Origin: Chaetomium olivaceum | Taxonomy: Eukaryota; Ascomycota; Sordariomycetes; Sordariales; Chaetomiaceae | NCBI GenBank assembly: GCA_039881045.1 | Contig: JAYWVB010000027.1 | Span: forward strand, 186,001-250,000 | Direction: 5' to 3' | DNA: 64,000 bases | Shown here: positions 44,924-57,019 of the stretch, one piece after another | How positions within the stretch are numbered: the first letter of the stretch is position 1 | Layout: the number at the start of each line of letters is the position of its first letter | Program-made: the position numbers and the translations under genes | Notes under the pieces: model-generated | Databases searched by the model: none | Told to the model about the DNA's origin: nothing | The model's input: the letters and a program-made list of their open reading frames with translations, nothing else

Positions 44924-46396
44924 TTAGCTTTGCTTGCACTCGGTAGGCTCCTGCTTGGGCTTGGTGCCATCATCCTGGTTCATGTTAGTACCGAGCGCTT
45001 GGGCTTGGTTTGAGAGGGAGTGCTCACCTCTTCCTCCTCCGACTCCTCCTCGTCATCATGGTCGTCGCTGGCGTCGTCGTCATCCTCATCCTCATCGTCA
45101 TCCTCATCGAAGTCCCCAAGGTCATCCTCATCAAGCTCCTCAAAAGCAAGAGCTTCGCCCGTGAACCAATCGATCGCCCGGGGGATGAGCTTTTCCTTGA
45201 TGTCTTCGCCGAGCTGGTAGTCGAGCTCCAGACGTTCCTCGATATCGGAGGCGGCATCGTCATCCTCGTCGTTCGGGGCCTTGGGAGGGGAGAAGAAGTT
45301 GAAGAAGGACTCGGTGGGCACAGTCTTCTTGACAATGCGGGTCTGCTTGGTGGCTTGTGTGTGTTAGTGACTGTGTTCCCGTACGAATAACTAAATACTT
45401 ACTCTTGTTGCGCTGCTTCTTCTGCTCGATGCGCACAGTCAAGTCCTGGCCGGCCTTCCAGTCAATCTTGTCACCATCGGCGTGGTCGTAGATGAAATCG
45501 CCGCCATAGCCGCTCTCATTTTGGTAGTAGTACGTCTTGGTGATGATTTTATTAGTGAAGTACTCGTTGTCGGCGAACTCGAAGATGAGGCGGAAGCCAG
45601 GCTTGTCGAGGTACTCCATGCGAATGTCGATCAGTGACTTGAGAGCACCCTCGTCGCGATCGGTAATCATCTCAGCCAGTGAGATCTGGTTCTTCATCGC
45701 AGAGAGCCAGAACTCGGGAATACCTGTGACCTTCTCGGCATTCTCGGCAGGCTTCTCCTCCTTGATGGCGGCGCCCTCCTCCTCTTCCTCGTCCTCCTCG
45801 CCGGCTTCGACCTGGTCATCGGTGGGCTCGGTCTTGCCATTTACAATGGCGGAACGCTGCTCGTACAGAGGAGTGAACTTGGCAAAATACTTCTTCTCGA
45901 GCTGGAGAACCTCCTCCTGGAACTCAGCTTCGAGCTTGGAGTGGTCCTTCTGGATGCCCTTCAGGCCAGAGACACGGCGCCTGACCTCAGTGGGGAGTGA
46001 CTCGATGTACCCGGACGACCGGCCGACGAGGGAGCCGAGACGGCCCTGAATCAGCGATACAAGACGGGGGTCTTTGGCAAAAATGGAGGCGGCGGTGAGT
46101 TCCTCTGTTGTTAACGAGCGATTAGTACATGAATGCCAAATGGGACCCGTTGGGCAGCAGATAGCTGCTAGCGACTAACCTTCTTTGATGCTGGAAACAC
46201 CGGGCTGCTGGGCATGCGACGAGATGGGGGCAGCATTAGCCGGTGTGTTCTGGGGGGTACTGGAATGAACCTAGGTCAGCATCATGTTTATCAAGGGCGG
46301 CAGTGTGCGACGGGTGACGTTTTCAGGCTGTCGCTGCCAAGCGGGGACGTACGGAGCAGCGGGGTCGGGCCGCTTGTTCTTGATGGGTTCGGCCAT
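44924..46396 (-). CDS. NAP1: Nucleosome assembly protein 1 (NAP1)
   Basis: A histone H2A-H2B chaperone. Five exons are inferred (minus strand): 46396-46353, 46259-46180, 46104-45403, 45353-45028 and 44974-44924, for 400 residues. The start is the ATG of MAEPIKNKRPD; an upstream in-frame ATG in a longer frame lies in what should be 5' UTR. The NAP domain shows SIFAKDPRLVSLIQGRLGSL, LQLEKKYFAKFTPLYEQR (dimerisation helix), GIPEFWLSAMKNQISLAEMI, GFRLIFEFADNEYFTNKI and TKTYYYQNE. The fourth exon has ESFFNFFSPPKAPNDEDDDA and the long acidic C-terminal domain typical of the family. The last exon encodes DDGTKPKQEPTECKQS. The acidic run near 45770-45800 is an internal loop. Confidence 0.96.
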
Positions 46397-48345
46397 GGCG
46401 ACGATTGTTCTGTCGACAAGGTGATGGTTTCTGAGATGGCCGGGGTGTGAATCTGGATACGACAAAGTCGATCGGCGCGGTGATGCGGAGGGAGAAGTTG
46501 TAAAAATTCAGAAATGATGGAGGGTCCGTGGCTTCCCTTGTGCTAAGAAATGTTGAGGGAGGGGAAAAGCTGTGCTGGGGCGCTTTAAGAAAATTTGCGG
46601 GGCAGTGGCTTGTGCAAGACGCTCGAGGCAGCATGGGGTCCCTTCCGCCCGGAACTTTTCTTGCCTCGTTACGCGTTACGCTCGGTCAATCTTCGATGGC
46701 AACATGTGCCAGCATCTCCCATCCTATCCTTCCTGTGGCCGGGCCTTTTTGTGCCTCAACCCCCAGGTGACATCCGATGAACCCATCCGCCACAGTCCAA
46801 GTTGACGTGGCACTCCTATCCCTCACCCAACTAACAATTTCTGGCCTCTTTTTAGTTGGTTACATACCTAGACTGGAAATGTCGAGGATAACAAAACCTT
46901 CACCGCTCTGCAATTGTTTGGTCATGGCAAGGTTACTAGCCATCGAGGTTCGGCACCCACTCCAACCGTGAAAGTTTCAAGGATCAGCGATTTTTCGTTG
47001 CCTCCGGTCCCACCTGTCATGGATACCTTTTGAACCTTGGCTCCTTGGGCCTCGAACGCTCACCATGAAAGCGTCTTGGCATTGAATGAAGAATGGGTCT
47101 TTTTGTTCGTCTTCAGAGACCATTCGCATGCCAGGTTCGGGACCACATGGGTGAATTCCGTGCTCTGAGCCTATCATTACTCGTCTCCAGTGCACGGCAC
47201 ATACGAGCCCGTTATCTGCGATGCTGCCCTCTCCATTTATATCGGATGAGGGTTGGGCTGTCCTGTCGATGAGATAACACCAGGTGGAACACATGCTAAA
47301 TTTACAAGCCCTCCCTCCATACATACCTACCTATCTGAAACAAATAAGACCATGAGACAACACACCGATGATGTGATAGTGAAACAGACAGATTTCTTGT
47401 GTCAGTTCATCCACGCCTTGATGACCCTGGGCCTCTTCTGGTCATTGTTCATTTTAACTAGAGATGTCCTCGTGTCAGCATCCTAAGTGTAGCGAGAGAA
47501 TTCAACATGTAACTTTGGGTTCTATGGAAAGTCCTACAGCGGTGCTAACATCATCGCCACAAGGTGCGCCCATCAAACTCCAAGGAAATGAAGTGGGAGA
47601 GCTAAATATAATTGTACAGTCACCGGACTCCGAGTGAAGAAGCTCAAGTTGTAAAAACGGACTAAAGGGGTATTCGGAAGTTTAAAGAAGCTCTTTTTTT
47701 TATACTCAATTTGCGTTTCTTTCACCCAGTTCCTAGGTACTTTTCTTCCCTCTTTTCCCTTCCATCACTCCTTGTGGTGCTGCAATCAGTGAGAGCAGTT
47801 GGTTGTATTGATCTGTCTTAAGGAAACCGAACTGCCTGCATCCGGGAGGGCTTTGTGGGCGACTGCCTTCACGTGGTGGGCTGCACGCAGTAGCCCCACA
47901 CTCCTTCTATTTTTGGTTTTAATGTCCTTGCGTGAACTTATTTTCTTTTGGAGTTCGCCTTTTTTGCCCATGCGGTGAATGTGTATGGCGTAGACTTTTG
48001 GCCCAAGAAGTGTGGGGGTTTGACGCCAAATCGGCAACTTCCCAAGGCACCGGGCCGCCAAGCAGCCAGCCGCTCAGCAATGCAACTACCGGGGTTTATT
48101 GCTTGGCATAACCGACGTCACTTCAGTTTCTCCTGTTATCGCGGTTAGCTCCACAGGCTCTATGCCCTCTCATCATCAACCTTGTTGGAAGGCCATGAGC
48201 TACACATTGACATCAAGCCTGTGCTCAATTCCGCGTCATCTTGCTGTCAGGCTCTGCGTCCGTGCCTGCCATTGAGGTATCTAAGATGCATGCAGTCCGT
48301 TTTCCACCCTGGCATCGCACGGATATCTAGCCTACACTCATCAGC
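46397..48345. promoter_or_regulatory. Divergent intergenic region, NAP1 / YPK9
   Basis: A 1.95-kb divergent interval. It contains a TACCTACC tract near 47315-47335 and A/T tracts near 47690-47710. No coding frame of plausible composition was seen. Confidence 0.5.
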
Positions 48346-51300
48346 ATGGACCAACACGATGACTCCGAAAATGAGGCCGCCCCCCTTAATCGAGGGTTCC
48401 AGGCCGACAACACCCCTGGGTTTTACCGTCTAGGGGCCAATCGAAGCACTGCCAGTATCTTCGAGGACGTCGAGATGGCACAAGATGAGGTCAGGGCTGA
48501 TTGCAGCGCACGGGCAGTGGCAATCGCTAATATATATAAACGTCTAGCTCTTCGCCGGTCCGGTGGCCGAATCCCTTCCTACATCTGTCTCTGCCTTCAG
48601 TCACCGTCGCACCCGTGCCGATTCCACAACGAGCTTTTCTTTCTACCAAGACGAAGACGAACCTGAGGAACCTGGGGAAGCTTTTGTGTCTAGCGACGGA
48701 CGGCCATCCATAGACGATCTGGACGAGCTACCTTTTGAGGACGATTTTGAAGAACTGGACGACTCCGCTGACATGGACATGGAACTCAACAACACCTACG
48801 GCGACCACGCCTTTCTCCGGAGAACGTCGACGCAATCGAGGGCCTCTGTTCACAGCAGACTCCTCCGACGGGATAGTGGTGTGTCGGCTGGCAGCGGATA
48901 TACTGCTAACCGCCATAACCAGAAGGTGTACATGGAGAACGAGGATCTTTACATTGCCATTGCGGGTTTTCGGACCAGCCGCATCGGATTTGCCCTCTAC
49001 TGGCTGCTCTGTCTCTTGACATGCGGCCTGGCTTGGCTGCTCTTCCGCTGGTTGCCTCGATGGCACGTCAAGCTGATCGGCAAGACGGCACCCCTACGCG
49101 ATTGTCAATGGGTGGTTGTCGAAAATCAGTGGAACGAGATGGCGATATTAGACGTGAACTCACGTCCGTACGGGAGATCATTGTCGACCGTTTTTGGGTC
49201 CCCTGGGAAGATGGCGGCGTACGCCATGGGCGAGGAACATGACCCTATCATCCGGGAGCTTCGAATGATCGACTACCGATATGTCCGGCTTTTCTTCCAT
49301 CCCATGAGGGACAAATTTCTGCTCTGTGCCGGATGGAAGGACCCCCTTTGGTCAAACGTTCGAGAGATACGTGCCGGTATCGACAGCGAGGAAAAGACAC
49401 ACCGCGATGTAGTTTTTGGCGACAACCTCATTGACATTGAGCAAAAGTCATGGTTCCGACTCCTAGTGGACGAGGTGTTCCACCCCTTCTACGTTTTTCA
49501 AATCGCCAGTCTGATCCTTTGGTCACTTGATGAGTATTACTACTACGCTATCGCAATCTTCGTCATATCTGTGGGCAGTATCACGACGTCGCTTATCGAG
49601 ACAAAATCCGTAAGTTGTACCAGCATTACCCCGCATGAAAGCCAATGACTAACGGTACAAGACGATGAAACGACTCCGCGAGATATCTCGTTTTGTCTGT
49701 GACGTCAGAGTCCTTCGGAACGGCTTCTGTATGTTTTCAATCCCCCACTCAAAGAGCCAGCCGCTGACAAGACTTAGGGCGGAACATCCCCTCGAGCGAT
49801 CTCGTTCCGGGTGACGTTTACGAAGTCAGCGATCCGAGTCTTGGCCAATTTCCAGCAGACAGCCTCCTTCTCAGCGGTGATTGCATCGTCAACGAAAGCA
49901 TGCTCACTGGTGAATCCGTTCCTGTCTCCAAGATCCCAGCAACCGACCGGACGCTTCTGAGCTTGGACTTGTCGGCCTCCACTATGCTTCCGGAAGTCGC
50001 AAAGAACTTCTTGTTCTGCGGGACCAAGATTGTACGTGCCCGACGACCACAGGAAAGTCGGGATGGGGAAGCCGTAGCGCTCGCCATGGTTGTTAGGACG
50101 GGTTTCAACACGACCAAGGGCGCCTTGGTCCGCTCCATGCTTTTCCCCAAGCCCTCTGGTTTCAAGTTCTACAGGGACTCGTTCCGTTACATCTCAGTCA
50201 TGGCGTGCGTGGCGTTGGTCGGATTCGCCGCGTCACTGGCCAACTTCATCAGACTCAGGCTGGAGTGGCATCTGATCATCATTCGTGCCCTCGACCTCAT
50301 CACGATTGTGGTTCCTCCGGCCCTGCCGGCAACCCTGACTATCGGCACCACTTTCGCTCTCAGGCGGCTTAAAGCGAAGCAGATATTTTGCATCAGCCCG
50401 CAGAGGGTGAATGTGGGGGGAAAGCTCGACTTGATGTGCTTCGATAAGACTGGGACCCTGACGGAAGAAGGGCTTGATATTCTTGGAGTACGCGTTGTTT
50501 CGCGGGCTGAGAATCGGTTCACCGGCCTTTTGACCGGGCCCCACGACCTCGTATCAGATCACAGCACAACCCCGGGGGGCATGGACTCTACCGACACGCG
50601 AACTGCGGCGCTCTACACGATGGCAACCTGTCACTCACTACGCATTGTAGATAATGAGCCCGTTGGTGACCCACTTGACCTCAAAATGTTCGAATTCACG
50701 GGATGGTCGTATGATGAAGGAAACATGGGGGGCGCCAATGCCGATGAGGAAGAACAAGGCAACCTTCAGCCCGCAGTCACCAGGCCACCTACAGGACCCA
50801 AACACCAAACAAACGGTGTCGGGCGGGGATCAAATCAAAACGTAAGTAGCATTGCACTCCAACTTTTTTCTCTGTCCTTGGCCGCTAACATCTGGCAGGT
50901 TCCTCTTGAGCTCGGCATTCTCAACTCTTTTGAGTTCGTCTCCGAACTGCGGCGGGCCAGCGTCATCGTCAGGACCTTTGGTCGTCCGAGCGGAGATGTC
51001 TATGTCAAGGGAGCACCGGAGAGCATGCGAGACATCTGCCGACCGGAAACATGTAAGTATTCGGTTCGTTACGTGCCAGCAGAAATGGTCCCTAATGCTT
51101 TGCAGTCCCTGCCGACTACGAGGAGCTCCTATCCCAGTATACGCATAAGGGTTACCGGGTGATCGCATGTGCAACCAAGCACATCAAGAAGCTAAGCTGG
51201 GTTAAAGCTCAAAAGATGGAACGAGCTGTGGTCGAGTCCGATCTCGACTTCGTTGGCTTCATCATTTTTGAAAACAAGCTGAAGCCCACGACCGCCGACG

Positions 51301-52697
51301 TCCTCAAGGAGCTTGCGGACTCGAACATCGGGACCGTCATGGTGACCGGCGACAATATTCTGACCGCAATCAGCGTGGCAAGGGAGTGCGGCATGATCAA
51401 CAAGACGGCTCACTGTTTCATTCCTCGTTTTCTCACTGGCGACGCGAGGGACCCGAACGCCAGCCTGCAGTGGGAGAGCATCGACAACCAGGCTTATCAG
51501 CTGAACCCGAAAACCTTGCTGCCCCTACCGGCTCCTGTAGAATCGGATGCTTCGTTGCCATACGACATTTCCAACCTACGAAACTACTCGATTGCTGTCA
51601 GCGGCGACGTCTTCCGCTGGGTGGTCGATTATGCGCCACCGGAAGTTCTGAAGAAGATGCTGGTCACAGGCAAGGTCTTTGCTCGCATGTCTCCCGACGA
51701 GAAGCACGAACTCGTCGAGAAGTTGCAAAGCATCGATTATTCGTGCGGCTTCTGTGGCGATGGCGCGAACGATTGCGGTGCGCTCAAGGCTGCGGACGTG
51801 GGTATTTCGCTCTCGGAAGCTGAGGCATCCGTTGCGGCTCCTTTCACTTCCCGAGTGTTCGACATCCGCTGCGTGCCCGAGGTGATCCGGGAGGGACGGG
51901 CGGCACTGGTTACCAGCTTCAGCTGCTTCAAGTACATGAGCCTATACTCGGCCATTCAGTTTACCTCGGTCAGCTTCCTCTACGCCTCAGCCTCGAACCT
52001 CGGCGATTTCCAGTTTCTCTTCATCGACTTGGCGCTCATCTTGCCCATCGCCGTGTTCATGAGCTGGGCGGGGCCATTCCCGGAGCTCTGCCGCAAGAAG
52101 CCAACGGCCGACCTGGTCTCACGCAAAGTGCTCACCCCGCTGTTGGGTCAGATCTCCATCTGCATTGCGGTTCAGGCGCTGGTGTTTGTCGCCGTCCGCA
52201 AGCAGCCGTGGTTCATTCCTCCCATCATTGACCACGATCACTCACACATCGAGAACTCGGAGAACACCGCCTTGTTTCTGACGTCATGTTTTGAGTACAT
52301 TCTGTCCGGAGTGGTGCTCAACGCCGGTCGGCCGTTTAGACGCTCTGCGTTGCACAACTGTACGTCATCCCCCCTTACACCACAACCCATGCTTTTAACT
52401 AACACAATGACAGGGCCATTTGTTGCAACCATTAGCATCACTCTGTGCATGTCGTTGGTGATGGTGCTGTACCCACCAGCGTGGCTGTTCAAACTCATGC
52501 AATTTACATACCTCAGCTGGGATTTCAAGGCCGGGATTGTCGGGCTCGGGATGGCCTACTTTGCTTTGTCGTGGCTTGGGGAGCATATAGTGTTCCAGAG
52601 GCTCGCGCGGTTCGTTGGGAAGATGAAGTTGAAGTTGCTTAAGCAGGCGAAGACGCGGAAGCAGTACAAGGTGATTCAGGAGCAGATGATATTTTAA
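48346..52697 (+). CDS. YPK9: P5B-type transport ATPase (YPK9/ATP13A2)
   Basis: A vacuolar/lysosomal P5B ATPase; animal ATP13A2 exports polyamines from lysosomes. Seven exons are inferred: 48346-48489, 48548-49609, 49662-49728, 49778-50841, 50899-51052, 51106-52359 and 52414-52697, for 1342 residues. The disordered acidic N-tail is followed by an N-terminal membrane hairpin (ALYWLLCLLTCGLAWLLFRW). Core motifs are MLTGESVPVSK, PPALPATLTIGTTFALRR (the PPALP of P5B), the phosphorylation site CFDKTGTLTEEG, VKGAPESM, VMVTGDNILTAI and GFCGDGANDCGALKAADVG. The six C-terminal transmembrane segments follow. Introns 50842-50898 (57 nt) and 52360-52413 (54 nt) are multiples of three without a stop, so naive frame reading runs through them. 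Splicing removes sequence the family lacks and gives consensus signals. Confidence 0.95.
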
Positions 52698-53833
52698 AAA
52701 ATTTATAGAGTCTATTATTGCATTGGACACGGCGCTGGTGTGTGTTTTACAGCATAGCATTGGATTTTACGCGGTTGAAGACCTTGCAAAGGCACCTTGT
52801 AACATAATTAGACCTGATTTTGTTGTATCAAGACATAGATTATATCCTTATCGCTTAATGTTGGTTGTGCCTCATAAACCCTTTCTGCGCGACTTGTCCT
52901 GTGTATATCTTGGTACTTACCGGGGCCACGTCCTCTCCGGCGACGCCGACCTCAATTGACAAACGAAGGCGCCATCCGTGGAGCCGAGGACGTTAATCAC
53001 GACAAAAAAGAAAGTATTAAGGCTTGCCATTTCCCCGACTCCATATAGGAAATTGTATGAGAAGACTTGGATGTTGATTGAAAACCAATACAACCACCTG
53101 CCATGAGTGGGAAATAGGGAAGTTCAGTCTTCCCTAAAGAATAGATATAAAATTATATCTTCTTTTATTTCTCTTCCACTTTCTTAAAATTGGTCGCAAT
53201 ATAGTAGTGACGAATTTGAGTTTGGGAGTCTGCGTTGTCGACTGATTTTCACCATCATGCAACTATCGATGAACAAGTTAGCTGGGCATCACCCACAGGC
53301 ACGAACCTAGACCTCGGCATATAATTTCATGAGATCTTATCACGACAGCATTCTCTAACGGCAAGTTAATGACCCCAACGACGGTAAGAACTTGTAAGAT
53401 AAGTGATGTCATCGGTTAGGCACCAGTACACTACCCATGTGCCCTGTGACCACCGTGGCTCCTCAGCTGAGTCCGGCCAATAACGGAAATGGGTGGAGAG
53501 TATTAGAAATAAAGAACCGAATACGGAGAGAAGGTCGAGGCATCCTGCAGTGCTGGCGTAGCAGGGAGGATCAACCAGTGGACAAGTGTCGGGTCACCGT
53601 CGAGCCCTTCCGCTGGGGCCTCCCTCATTCGCTTATATGCTTCCGGTTTTGCCAGGGGATTCCTCAGAGAGTCTCAACATTCAAATCGACCGCTGAATTG
53701 GCAAGGGCGATATTGTAGCCGAATAGACAGCACCGCTGTGTGAATGGTCTCGAGAGTGCGTCGTATTGGTGGTAATATGTACAATGCTCCCCCAGTAAAA
53801 GTTCCCCGCATCCCATCCCTTTCGATTTCGTCT
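52698..53833. other. Convergent intergenic region, YPK9 / complex I subunit
   Basis: 1.1 kb, more AT-rich than its surroundings (for example near 53130-53260). No coding frame or RNA gene recognised. Confidence 0.5.
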
Positions 53834-54095
53834 TTAATGCTCCCAAGGATGCTTCCAGCCGAGGAGGACCGGCCCTGTGAAGTTGGGTTAGCTGCTTCTC
53901 GTTGATTGAGCGACTTGTCGGGTTGGTTGGCAGTACCGTCTTTCTTTGCCCGGTAAAAGATCTATGACGGATCAAGTCAGCTTCTCCTCCTAAGAATTGC
54001 TCGGAACTCCGACATACCCAGAACCACATTGACGCGCCCAGGCCAGTGGCCATGAAGCGGTAGATAGGGCGAACGGGGGGTCCTGCGCCAGCCAT
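53834..54095 (-). CDS. NDUFB2: Small complex I accessory subunit, NDUFB2-like
   Basis: A one-helix accessory subunit of mitochondrial NADH:ubiquinone oxidoreductase. Three exons are inferred (minus strand): 54095-54018, 53961-53937 (25 nt) and 53874-53834, giving only 47 residues. The sequence starts MAGAGPPVRPIYRFMATGLG and continues ASMWFWIFYRAKKDGPVLLG and WKHPWEH. The pattern of a Pro/Arg N-end, one hydrophobic Trp/Phe-rich helix and a W-x-H-P-W ending is what I know for the NDUFB2-like subunit of filamentous fungi. Each exon is too small to be found by frame length alone. The gene diverges from BUR1. Confidence 0.85.
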
Positions 54096-54745
54096 TGTGC
54101 ACGATTCTTCCTCTGGAGGCGGGGTTGTTAGAGACGGATCGGTGGAATAGAGGAAAGTGGCTTGTACGAACCCTTTCCGGCGTCGAATTGGAGGTGTGCA
54201 CTGGAGGTGTGTCGGGTGTTTGTCGCGATTGAGTAAGGGTGCGTTCAAGATTCGAGGTCGACAAGCTGCCGAAGCTTGGTGGGACACACTCGGCCAGGGT
54301 TGGGGTACGTACCTGAGCCGCAAGCTTGGCGTGGAGTTGTTGCCTCACAATTGGGGCTGCTGAAACTTGACATCTGGTCCGTGCACACCAGGCAATGCCC
54401 AGCAAGGTGCAAGTGCTGGGCTTGGCGCATCAATCATTCGCCTGCCGTCGCGCTCTTCGTTCTTCACACCTACCCTCAATTCCGTCTGGACTTTTGGAGC
54501 CCAGCCCAGGGTTTATTGTGTGCGAGCCTCGATAGAATCAACACAATAGTCCCTTACTTTGCCATGTCACTTATTATCCCCCGTTGAGAGGCCCACGCTT
54601 CCGCTTTCCACCTCAACACATCACGCTTCTTTATTTCGCTGCCGGCACCTTGTCAAACTCGCGTCGCATTGGATCTTCATCAGAACGCAACAACCTCGAA
54701 TAGCAGTCACAAGCCAATTGTGATCTAGGCAGTCCACAAGCAATC
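54096..54745. promoter_or_regulatory. Divergent promoter region, complex I subunit / BUR1
   Basis: A 650-bp interval between divergent start codons holding both 5' UTRs and promoters. No specific motif recognised. Confidence 0.5.
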
Positions 54746-56586
54746 ATGAGCATCCTCGACTCCGGGAAGCCGGCCGCTGCGTCGTCCCCTCGCAGTTTTG
54801 CTGTTGCCCACTTACGGCCGAGGAATAGCTTTACCGGATGCTCACGCATCACCGATTATGAGGTCCTAGGCAAGCTCGGTGAGGGTACTTTTGGGTGAGT
54901 ATTTGCAACATTTTGGTGGTTGATTAGCTTCTAACATCTGTTGCCAGTGAAGTTCATCGGGCGAGGTCGAAGAAGACTGGTGCCTTGGTTGCCCTGAAGA
55001 AGATTATCATGCACAACGAAAAGGATGGCGTCAGTATTTCTATGCAGTTACTTTCCCCATCCGGATCTTATAACTAATAATTGCCCAGTTCCCTATAACG
55101 GCACTACGAGAAATCAAACTATTGAAACTCCTCTCTCACGTCAATGTGTTGCGCCTGGAAGAAATGGCGGTTGAACACCCAGCCAGAAGCAGCAAGTTCA
55201 CCTCCCGTGGAGTTGGTATTGCGACTCTTTTGCTAACTACCCGCCAGCCGACAAGCGGAAGAAGCCCATTATGTACATGGTGACGCCCTACATGGACCAC
55301 GATCTCTCGGGCTTGCTCGACAACCCCTCGGTACACTTCACGGTGCCGCAGATCAAGTGCTACATGCTCCAGCTCCTGGAGGGCCTCAAGTACCTTCACG
55401 AGAACCATATTCTGCACAGAGATATGAAGGCCGCCAACCTTTTAATCGACAACAAGGGCATCCTCCAGATTGCAGATTTCGGCCTGGCCAGGCACTACGA
55501 GGGAGAGGTACCGAAGCCTGGTAAGGGTGGTGGCGAAGGGCGGCGCGATTACACAAGCCTGGTCGTGACTCGCTGGTACCGGCCTCCTGAGCTGCTGATG
55601 CACCTAAAACGATACACCACAGCGATTGACATGTGGGGCGTGGGGTAATTACCCTGAAGCATCCCAACTACGCGGCATACGCTAACAGTGATAGATGTGT
55701 ATTTGGCGAGATGCTCGTTGGCAAGCCGATTCTCGCCGGAGAGAGTGACGGCCACCAGCTCGAAATCATCTTTGAGCTTTGCGGAACACCCACGGATGAA
55801 AACATGCCCGGTTGGCGGTCGCTACCCGGAGCAGAAGCGCTGCAACCTCGACCCAGACAGGGGAATCTATCACAGCGGTTCCGGGAATACGGATCGGGGG
55901 CCGTCTCACTCCTCCGAGAGCTTCTCAGACTCGACTGGCGAAGCCGCGTCAACGCCATTGACGCCCTCAAGCACCCCTACTTCCAAACCGATCCATTCCC
56001 AGCGAAGCCCCACGAACTCCCATCCTTTGAAGAGAGCCACGAGCTCGACCGTAGGAAGTTCCACGACAGGAGAGCGGCGCTGCCACCAGCCCCTAAAGGC
56101 GGCACAGTCGGCCGCGGGCCCCACGATGGGCCCAACGCCTCCTTCAGCAGCGACGGCTTCGGCAGCAGGAACGGCGTCAACAGCGGCCGCTACCCGCGCG
56201 GCAGCCGCGGACCCGAGGAGCGTGTGCCCGCTTGGCACCGAGACCGAGGCCTACCGCCTCGTCCACCACCGCCCAGCGATCCCGACCACCCCGACGGCTA
56301 CCGTGACAGGGGCGGCGGGAGACCGCGCGGCGGTGGAGGTGGGGGCCGGCAGGACGTCGACACGTACATCCCTAGCTATGACCGGGACGCGCCGAGGCGG
56401 GACGACCGGCGGCGGAGGGACGATAGGGACGATCGGCGGCATGATTGGGCGGACCGCAGGCGGGACTACGACGACCGGACGCGCACCAGCCGGACGAGGA
56501 GTCGCAGCCGCTCGCCTGTGGTGCGCGACCGGGAGAGGGATAGGGATAGAGACAGGGATCGGGACCGTGACCCGTATCGCCGGTAG
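54746..56586 (+). CDS. BUR1: Cyclin-dependent kinase BUR1/SGV1 (CDK9-like)
   Basis: A kinase that phosphorylates the RNA polymerase II linker/CTD and Spt5 to support elongation. Five exons are inferred: 54746-54894, 54948-55029, 55089-55191, 55248-55644 and 55695-56586, for 540 residues. Kinase motifs are GKLGEGTFGEVHRARSKKTG, VALKKIIMHNEKDG, PITALREIKLLK (a PITALRE helix as in CDK9), HRDMKAANLLI, ADFGLARHY, DYTSLVVTRWYRPPELL and HPYFQTDPFP. The third intron (55192-55247) fits a GC donor, GCAAGT, giving EHPARS-TDKRKKPIMYMV. The C-terminal ~180 residues are low-complexity, Arg, Asp, Gly and Pro rich. They end in a run of Arg-Asp repeats near 56525-56585, like RS/RD domains of splicing-linked kinases. 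Confidence 0.95.
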
Positions 56587-57019
56587 GGGCGCGGTGCGGG
56601 GCGGTTGTGGCTGTGAGCGGGGGTTGAATGTTGAGTGGGACAGTTAGAACCGCGGTTGGGCTGAGAATCAGGGCCCGTACACGGTTGTGTACGTGACCAG
56701 GGCAGAGTGGCTCCGTCCACGACGCAGGCTTGATGGGTGGTAACTGCACGGTCAGCGGCATGGCTTTGGTGTATTAGATGTGGATTTTTTGGTTGACACC
56801 AGGAGAGCGGAATACAAATATATGGCAAGGTACTAACAATACTCACGGAAGGTATGGTGATAATATATTCAAGTCCCATTGCCTAAATCCCACCTGAAGT
56901 GATGACTATGCCTAGTATCGACCCGTTCACGAGCCAGAACCCTACCCAAATCGCTATGCTAAGGTGACAAAACAATAACCAAAAACACCCTCAAATCAGC
57001 CAACTACATCAAACCAAAA
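56587..57019. other. Convergent intergenic region after BUR1
   Basis: 433 bp between the BUR1 stop and the stop of the membrane protein gene at 57020. No gene or repeat seen. Confidence 0.5.

Noticed and set aside
46271..46465. Longer start for NAP1 at 46465
   Set aside because: The sequence before MAEPIKNKRPD has no family similarity and the frame's 3' part reads into intron 1.
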